A stretch of 64,000 bases of DNA from Cytophagaceae bacterium (GTDB lineage: Bacteria; Bacteroidota; Bacteroidia; Cytophagales; Flexibacteraceae): NCBI GenBank assembly GCA_947458545.1, contig CANGYH010000001.1:806001-870000 (forward strand). Direction: 5' to 3'. A program made the position numbers and the translations under genes. A model generated the notes under the pieces. That model was not told where the DNA came from and ran no database searches. It worked only from the letters and a program-made list of their open reading frames with translations. Below, piece after piece: positions 58,750 through 64,000 of the stretch; positions within the stretch are counted from its first letter, which is position 1, and every line of letters begins with the position of its first letter.

Positions 58750-59411
58750 TGGCCATGCGTGGGGTGTTGTGTCTGCTGATGGGGGTTTTGGGCATTGTTT
58801 TACCCAGCTTGGCGCAGCAGGCAGAAGGCCCAGGGCCAGACTCTACCCAGGCACGCATAAGGCGAGACTCTGCTGTGGCATATGCGCCACAGCAGGTGGT
58901 AGATAGCGCCCGCAAGGCCAACAACTACTGGGGCAAGCCCCAGAAAGCTGCGCTATACTCGGCACTGCTGCCCGGGGCAGGGCAAGTTTATAACAGAGAG
59001 ATTTGGAAGGTGCCCATTCTGTATGCAGGCATCGGCACGCTGGCCTATTTGTGGCACAACAATGGGTTGCTCTACTATCGCTTTGACCGGATTCTGCAAG
59101 GGCGCAATGCCGTGGACGCTGGCCTGGCGCCCGGGCAGGTGCCCGTGTACACAGATGAGTTCGTGGGGCTGTACGACAAGCGGCAGTTGATCCAGATTAG
59201 AGACGGGTATAGGCGCAACCGGGATCTTACGGTAATCATAAGCACGTTGGTGTATTTGCTGCAGATTGCCGATGCACATGTGTTTGCCCATTTGAAAGGA
59301 TTCAACATCAACGACGACCTGGCGCTGCGCCCGGCGGCCCTGCCCCCTACCCTGGGGCAACCTGCCTGGGCTGTGCAGCCTGGCGCATCGCTAACCTGGA
59401 CGCTTCGATAA
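58749..59411 (+). CDS. DUF5683 domain protein
   Basis: A protein of 220 residues whose start overlaps the parB stop by one base. Signal peptide MAMRGVLCLLMGVLGIVLPSLAQQ; a membrane-associated domain of about 70-190 begins KAALYSALLPGAGQVYNREIWKVPILYAGIGTLAYLW and has a second hydrophobic part around ISTLVYLLQIADAHVFAHL. This domain, DUF5683, is commonly placed between parB and dapB in Bacteroidota. Its function is unknown. The conserved 'PGAGQ-x-YN' loop suggests a membrane hairpin. Confidence 0.85.
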   Translation: MAMRGVLCLLMGVLGIVLPSLAQQAEGPGPDSTQARIRRDSAVAYAPQQVVDSARKANNYWGKPQKAALYSALLPGAGQVYNREIWKVPILYAGIGTLAYLWHNNGLLYYRFDRILQGRNAVDAGLAPGQVPVYTDEFVGLYDKRQLIQIRDGYRRNRDLTVIISTLVYLLQIADAHVFAHLKGFNINDDLALRPAALPPTLGQPAWAVQPGASLTWTLR

Positions 59412-59425
59412 AACCGACTAGAAGG

Positions 59426-60160
59426 ATGAACCTGATATTATTGGGCTACGGCCGCATGGGCAAAGCGGTTGAAGCTGAGGCATTGGCGAAAGGGCACAGC
59501 ATCGCACTGGCTTTGGATACGCCCGATTATGCCCAGTTGGATGCTTTTACCAACCAGCCCGGAGTGGTGGCCATAGACTTTAGCGTGCCAGACCAGGCCG
59601 TGCCCAATGCCATGGCTTGCTTGGCGCGGAAGATACCTTTGGTGGTAGGCACAACGGGCTGGCAAAGGGAGTATCCGGCCGTGGCAGAAGCTTTTCGGAC
59701 GCAAGGCGGCGCGTTGCTGGTGGCCAGCAACTTTTCGCCTGGGGTGAATTTTATGCTTGGCCTGGCGCGGCAAATGGCGGCGTTTGCAGAGCGGTTCCCG
59801 GCTTTTGTGCCGCATCTTTCAGAGGTCCATCATACCCGCAAGCTGGATGCGCCAAGCGGCACGGCCGTAAGCCTGGCAGATGCCTATCTATCTGGCAGTA
59901 AAAAGCTTACGGGCTGGAAGGGCGAGGCCCATGCCTATGGACGCTACCAAGGTTGCCCGCCGTACTTGCCCATTGAGGCGCTGCGCGAGGAGGAGGTTTT
60001 CGGTATCCACACCTTGACAATGGCCTCTGACCTTGAGGAGATTTCTCTGCGCCACGAGGCCAAAGACAGGTCTGTTTTTGCAGCCGGGGCGGTGGCAGCT
60101 GCCGAGTGGATGGTGGGCCGCCGGGGCGTGTTTACGATGCAGGATGTGCTAGGACTTTAG
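59426..60160 (+). CDS. dapB: 4-hydroxy-tetrahydrodipicolinate reductase
   Basis: Second committed step of lysine and diaminopimelate synthesis; 244 residues. The N-terminal Rossmann loop is LLGYGRMGKAVE, VVGTTGW marks the nicotinamide site, SNFSPGVNFML the hinge, and the active-site block EVHHTRKLDAPSGTA holds the catalytic His pair and Lys. Last gene of the parB-DUF5683-dapB group, 14 bases after the DUF5683 stop. In other Bacteroidota lepB often follows; here a minus-strand lipoprotein gene does. Confidence 0.95.
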   Translation: MNLILLGYGRMGKAVEAEALAKGHSIALALDTPDYAQLDAFTNQPGVVAIDFSVPDQAVPNAMACLARKIPLVVGTTGWQREYPAVAEAFRTQGGALLVASNFSPGVNFMLGLARQMAAFAERFPAFVPHLSEVHHTRKLDAPSGTAVSLADAYLSGSKKLTGWKGEAHAYGRYQGCPPYLPIEALREEEVFGIHTLTMASDLEEISLRHEAKDRSVFAAGAVAAAEWMVGRRGVFTMQDVLGL

Positions 60161-60169
60161 GCCTGGCTA

Positions 60170-60460
60170 TCACGGTTGGGGTTCGTCGGCCCAGGTCTCT
60201 CGGACGCGGCCGGTGGCGCCGAAGCGGACGAAGATGGTGCGGGTGCTATCACCACAGGGATGGTATCGAAAGACCTTTTCGGAACGGTTATTCATGGATA
60301 TGTCCGTAGGTTTGCCGTACTTTCCGAGCACGTCGTATTCGCTGGTGCCCTCCAGGGTAGATTGGGCGGCTTTTAGCTGCTGATACTCGCTGGCAGGCAT
60401 ACAGTCTCGGAAGGGCGTAGGGCCCTGGCAACCTGTCGCCATGCCCGCCATTACACCCAT
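60170..60460 (-). CDS. Small lipoprotein of unknown function
   Basis: Ninety-six residues starting MGVMAGMATGC, with Cys11 as probable lipid site; the signal part is very short, so a start further upstream on the same frame (60526) is also possible but would overlap the M61 gene. The mature domain (SEYDVLGKYGKPTDISMNN, VFRYHPCGDSTRTIFVRFG) resembles small outer-membrane assembly or SmpA/BamE-like folds in size and in the 'G-x-P-t' turn; this is a guess. Its ATG and that of the M61 peptidase can share the palindrome CATG at 60458-60461. Confidence 0.65.
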   Translation of the reverse strand: MGVMAGMATGCQGPTPFRDCMPASEYQQLKAAQSTLEGTSEYDVLGKYGKPTDISMNNRSEKVFRYHPCGDSTRTIFVRFGATGRVRETWADEPQP

Positions 60461-62246
60461 GTACACCCACACACGCTTTGCGGCCCAAATGGGGGCCAGC
60501 CTGCTGCTGCTCTTGCTCATGGCCACGAAACTACAGGCCCAGACCCGTTACCGCATTTCTTTTCCCAATCCGAACGGACACCTGATGCAGGTAGAAGCGC
60601 GGTTTGAGGGATATGGTACCGATCCTACCGTACACATGCCCGTTTGGACGCCGGGCAGTTATCTAATCCGCGAGTATGCTAAAAACGTGGAGACGCTGTC
60701 GGCGATAGACGATGCGGGCCAACCCCTAACCGTTGAGCGCGTTGGCAAAGACGGCTGGCGGGTGCTGGCGGCGGGCAAGCCCTTTAGCGTACGGTACCGC
60801 ACGTATGCCAACGAGCTGGCCGTGCGCAACGCGCATGTCGATGCTACCCATGCCTTTTTTACGCCCGCGGCCGTGTTGGTGTACCACAAGGCCCTGGCTG
60901 ATAAACCCAGCACGGTAGACGTGAGCCTGCCCGCCGGTTGGAAGACCATCTCTACCGCACTGGAGGCGAAGGGTGCCACCACGTTTGTGGCCAAGCATCT
61001 GGACGAGCTGCTGGACTCGCCCTTTGAGATTGGCAGCCATAACGAGCAGAGTATGATGCTGGAGGGTGTGCGCTATCGCTTTGCCACCTACCCGGCATCT
61101 ACCACTTATTCCGAAAAGCATCTGGCAGACTTTGCCGACGTGATTACGCAGGCCAACCGGGTAATGGGCGCAGAGCCGCCGCCGATGAAGGAGTACCTCT
61201 TTATTGCGCATCTGGCCGGGGGCGGGGGCGGCCTTGAGCACATGGCCAGCACCGTTATACAAGGCGGGCCCAATACGCTTACGGATCCTAAAGCCTACCA
61301 GGGGTACCTCTCGCTGATTGCGCACGAGTACTTCCACCTCTGGAACGTGAAGCGCATCAAACCGCGCAGGCTGGGGCCGTTCGACTACCAGGCAGAGAAC
61401 TATACCACCACGCTGTGGTTTGCCGAGGGCATTACCAGCTACTACGACGACCTGATTACGGCCCGGGCCGGAAAGATGACGCGCGACGAGTACCTGGCTG
61501 TTTTGGCGGCCAACATCAACAACGCTGGCTCTGTGCCGGGCTGGCGGGTGCAGACGCTGGAGCAATCTAGCCACGAAGCCTGGATCAAATACTACCGCCC
61601 CAACGAGAACAGCGCCAACGCCACCGTGAACTACTACACCCACGGCAGCGTGATCGGCTGGGCCATGGACATGCACATCCGCGCGCTGACCAAGGGGGCC
61701 AAAAGCCTGGATAACGTATTGCAGGGCCTTTGGCAGCGGGCCAAGGCCGATGCGAACTTCTATGCCGACCGGGCGGCCATCGCCTCGGTAATGAGTGAGG
61801 TTTGCGCAGCAGACCAAAGCACTTGGCTGGAGGGTCTGGTGGCGCAGAACAACTTTCCGGATGTGGAGAAGCTGGCCCTGGAGGCTGGCCTGCTGCCCGT
61901 GGATAAGCGCAAGGAGCGCTTTTGGCCTACGCTGGGTATAGCACAGCAGCGCCAGGGCGACAGGGTCATCGCAGCGGTCGTCTTTCGGGATGGGCCTGCC
62001 GAAAGAGCGGGTATTGCGTACGGAGATGTGCTGGTGTCTGTGGCTGGCAAAAAGCTGACGGAGCCTTACAAAGAAGACGAGTTTGCCTTTACCGAAGGCC
62101 AGACGGTGCCCGTAGAAGTGCTGCGCCAAGGCCAGCCGATGACGTTCAATCTGGCTGTGGCCCCGAGCCAGCGGATGCGCTGGCAGATAGGCTGGAGCGG
62201 CAACAAGACACCCAAAACCCTGAAGGGTTGGGTGGAGAAGCGGTAG
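60459..62246 (+). CDS. M61-family (glycyl aminopeptidase-like) zinc peptidase with PDZ domain
   Basis: A protein of 595 residues. The signal peptide lies around MGASLLLLLLMATKLQAQ, so the true start may be ATG 60489 instead of 60459. An N-terminal beta domain (about 30-190) precedes the catalytic domain: zinc motif HEYFHLWNVKRIKPRRLGPF with a third ligand Glu in WFAEGITSYYDDLI. A C-terminal PDZ domain spans about 485-570 (AAVVFRDGPAERAGIAYGDVLVSV). Members are periplasmic or surface aminopeptidases; the substrate is unknown. It is followed by repeat copy C. Confidence 0.9.
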   Translation: MYTHTRFAAQMGASLLLLLLMATKLQAQTRYRISFPNPNGHLMQVEARFEGYGTDPTVHMPVWTPGSYLIREYAKNVETLSAIDDAGQPLTVERVGKDGWRVLAAGKPFSVRYRTYANELAVRNAHVDATHAFFTPAAVLVYHKALADKPSTVDVSLPAGWKTISTALEAKGATTFVAKHLDELLDSPFEIGSHNEQSMMLEGVRYRFATYPASTTYSEKHLADFADVITQANRVMGAEPPPMKEYLFIAHLAGGGGGLEHMASTVIQGGPNTLTDPKAYQGYLSLIAHEYFHLWNVKRIKPRRLGPFDYQAENYTTTLWFAEGITSYYDDLITARAGKMTRDEYLAVLAANINNAGSVPGWRVQTLEQSSHEAWIKYYRPNENSANATVNYYTHGSVIGWAMDMHIRALTKGAKSLDNVLQGLWQRAKADANFYADRAAIASVMSEVCAADQSTWLEGLVAQNNFPDVEKLALEAGLLPVDKRKERFWPTLGIAQQRQGDRVIAAVVFRDGPAERAGIAYGDVLVSVAGKKLTEPYKEDEFAFTEGQTVPVEVLRQGQPMTFNLAVAPSQRMRWQIGWSGNKTPKTLKGWVEKR

Positions 62247-62288
62247 GATGATGGTCTTTTGGCTATTAGCCTAATATTACGCCAGGGG

Positions 62289-62358
62289 CGCACCCCCTCA
62301 CCTCCCACCCCCCTTCTCTGCTCAAAGCGCAGAATCCCTCCAGGGGAGAGGGGGAGCA
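62289..62358. repeat. Intergenic 70-base repeat, copy C
   Basis: Same length and ends as copy A (38421-38490), 62 of 70 bases identical by hand alignment. GCCTAATATTACG before it and CGTTGTTAGGC after it are nearly complementary, as if the element had outer inverted ends. It lies between convergent genes. Confidence 0.7.
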
Positions 62359-62394
62359 AAACGTTGTTAGGCTATTTGTGAAATTACCGTCAAC

Positions 62395-64000
62395 CTACCG
62401 GCCTATGTCGGCAGCCTTCTTAAGGAAAACGAAGCCGTTGCGGCGGCCGGTTTCTTGCAGGAGGGGGTAGCGTTGCCAGGTTTGCTGCTCGGTTACTTTC
62501 GAGATGACATAGACCGGGCGATCTGACGGTTGGGTGAGGAGTGAGTCTGCCCAGCGGTCTGGTATAAAGGTGAAGCTTTGGGCATAGGCGGCATTTGGGG
62601 CTTGCTCTGGCCGGAGTTGGGCATAAAACATGGGCGCATACGAGCGATAGCCCAGGGGTAGCACATAGCCTTGTTTGCCCTGCAACCCTTGCTGCCAGGC
62701 AATGGCTGCTCCTTGAGACAGGGCCTCGGCTCGGCCGATGTATGCCCAGAGCACCAGCATTACTGTTAGGGCCGTCCCACCGAAGAGCGTCCACATAGCC
62801 TGGAGAAGTCTGGCACGGTTGAGCAGCGCGATGGCCATGCACGGCACCCCGATGGCCCACAGGCCTACGGCGGGCTCTAGGCCAGTGAAGTGCATATCGG
62901 CCAGGGCGTCTAGGTTGGCTTGGGCAAACGGGTCTTCCGCGAGCAAGGGTTTGACGACCTCGGCATAGTGGGCCAGCAGCGGGAAGGCCAGGCAGGCCAG
63001 GCCAAGGATGCTGCCGACAAGTATCCAGCCCGCCTTGGCATATCCAGGCACCCGCAGGCGCTGCTCTACGATTGCTTGCACGGCCAGCGCCGCTCCAAAG
63101 GTGAGCGGCGGGTAGCAGAGTGAGCTGTAGTGGACAATCTTGCTCTTGACGATGCTAAAGACTACCAGCACCACCCAGAAGAGGATTTGCATCAACGGCC
63201 AGAAAGCGTGCAGATCTTGATGGTGGGTTAAGGTTGGGCCTGCGGCTGGCCCTAAGAGCTGGCCAGGTTTGCGGGCTGTAAGCGCCCGGATAAAAAGAAA
63301 CGAGGCGGGGAAGCACCCAAATAGTAGCACCACAACGTGGTAACCCGGGAAGCCGCCGTGGCCGGCGTCTTCTGTTTGGGCCAGGCGGGTTTGGTAGGCG
63401 GTAAACTGCTCTAGGAGGGTAGCATCGTATTGGCGGGCATAGGCCCCTACCCAGAGGCCGGGTACCAGGACTGCAAGGCCCGCAAAGAGCAAAAGCCCCG
63501 CCCAGGCAAAGTGTATGCGGAACCGATGCACCAGGGCCCAGTAAAAGAACGCCGTGAGCCCGATAAGCAGCAGCGCCACCGGCCCCTTGGTAAGTACGGC
63601 CAGCCCTGCCGCCAACCCACCGAAGGCTATGGCTGCCCAGCCCCCCTCGCCTCGCTGCCGGGCCTGGGTATGGAAGAAAAGGCCCAAGAGGCTCCAGAAG
63701 ATGAGCAGGTTCCACCACGGGTCTATAAGGCCAGAGCGGAGGTAGAATTGCGGCAGCACTGACCCCAGGTACACCAGCGGCCACCACAGTTGCAGGCCTG
63801 GCCCTTGCAGACGCTTACCCAACCAAGCCAAGGTGCAAACGGTGGCCACCGAGCATAGGGCGGCGTTGGGGAATCGGGCCGCAAACTCGCCAACCCCAAA
63901 AAGGTGCATGGCTGCGGCTTGCATCCAGAAGAAGAGAGGCGGCTTTTCCCAGAAGGGCAAGAAGTTGATGGTGGGCTGGATGTAGTTGCCGCGGACGAGC
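62395..64000 (-). CDS. ArnT/PMT-type integral membrane glycosyltransferase, 5' end outside the window
   Basis: At least 534 residues; the frame is open to the right edge. The conserved opening of the family is seen at the edge (NYIQPTINFLPFWEKPPLF), where the acceptor-site Glu-Lys-Pro-Pro block marks enzymes that move sugars from polyprenyl phosphate to lipid A or proteins (GT83/GT39, 'dolichyl-phosphate-mannose-protein mannosyltransferase' group). Some nine to eleven hydrophobic helices follow, then a soluble periplasmic tail of about 110 residues. Sugar and acceptor are not known. The N-terminal first helix and Asp-Glu motif are missing from the window. Confidence 0.85.
   Translation of the reverse strand, partial: LVRGNYIQPTINFLPFWEKPPLFFWMQAAAMHLFGVGEFAARFPNAALCSVATVCTLAWLGKRLQGPGLQLWWPLVYLGSVLPQFYLRSGLIDPWWNLLIFWSLLGLFFHTQARQRGEGGWAAIAFGGLAAGLAVLTKGPVALLLIGLTAFFYWALVHRFRIHFAWAGLLLFAGLAVLVPGLWVGAYARQYDATLLEQFTAYQTRLAQTEDAGHGGFPGYHVVVLLFGCFPASFLFIRALTARKPGQLLGPAAGPTLTHHQDLHAFWPLMQILFWVVLVVFSIVKSKIVHYSSLCYPPLTFGAALAVQAIVEQRLRVPGYAKAGWILVGSILGLACLAFPLLAHYAEVVKPLLAEDPFAQANLDALADMHFTGLEPAVGLWAIGVPCMAIALLNRARLLQAMWTLFGGTALTVMLVLWAYIGRAEALSQGAAIAWQQGLQGKQGYVLPLGYRSYAPMFYAQLRPEQAPNAAYAQSFTFIPDRWADSLLTQPSDRPVYVISKVTEQQTWQRYPLLQETGRRNGFVFLKKAADIGR

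Noticed and set aside
60726-62129. A 467-codon open frame on the minus strand
   Set aside because: Antisense to the M61 peptidase with its HExxH zinc motif; no protein features of its own.

Overview
The window comes from a GC-rich member of the Bacteroidota, probably of the Cytophagia type; the genus cannot be fixed from the sequence. The evidence is several type IX secretion system (T9SS) C-terminal sorting domains of types A and B, a PorZ-like protein, a PorP/SprF-family outer-membrane protein, GldA, and promoter -7 boxes of the TAnnTTTG type in place of the sigma70 consensus. GTG and TTG starts are frequent. No rRNA, functional tRNA, CRISPR array, insertion sequence or prophage was found, and no gene-free gap exceeds 300 bases.

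Layout. 1-6707: a truncated hypothetical gene, a GT8-like transferase, rnc with a very long disordered tail, fabF-acpP, and kdsB with a GNAT acetyltransferase. 6776-12107: an FKBP isomerase, a secreted unknown, a GlcD-like oxidase, an NlpC/P60 lipoprotein, a stand-alone terminase-small-subunit-like protein and a MORN-repeat protein. 12214-18965: two large T9SS cargo proteins, a subtilisin-like protease and an Ig-like repeat protein. 19081-26515: a Nudix hydrolase, sucB and sucA, an AtpZ-like protein, ispD, gldA and an unknown. 26659-29460: a broken T9SS cargo gene with an in-frame stop and an AT-rich insert. 29462-38378: FadL-like porin, SGNH lipoprotein, dienoyl-CoA-reductase-like SDR, lipoprotein, nth, porZ, lipoprotein and LuxC-type acyl-CoA reductase. 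38533-48961: an unusual NtrC-like regulator, enoyl-CoA hydratase, rhomboid protease, folK, secreted unknown, plsC-gatC, a 42-residue lipoprotein, MATE transporter, aat, aldehyde dehydrogenase and gatB. 49042-51524: a small membrane protein and a GH42-like protein that seems to have lost its catalytic residues. 51665-60160: an apparent operon of a 1718-residue type B cargo protein, a PorP/SprF protein, parB, a DUF5683 protein and dapB. 60170-64000: a small lipoprotein, an M61 peptidase and a truncated ArnT/PMT-like glycosyltransferase.

Most genes are ordinary housekeeping ones (lipid, isoprenoid, LPS, TCA cycle, tRNA amidation, lysine), interleaved with surface and secretion genes. I found no clearly new multi-gene system. 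The points most worth following are the RNase III tail, the type B cargo/SprF pair transcribed into parB, a lone TerS-like protein, promoter boxes placed almost on the start codon, stem-loops at predicted mRNA 5' ends, and a family of 70-base intergenic repeats.
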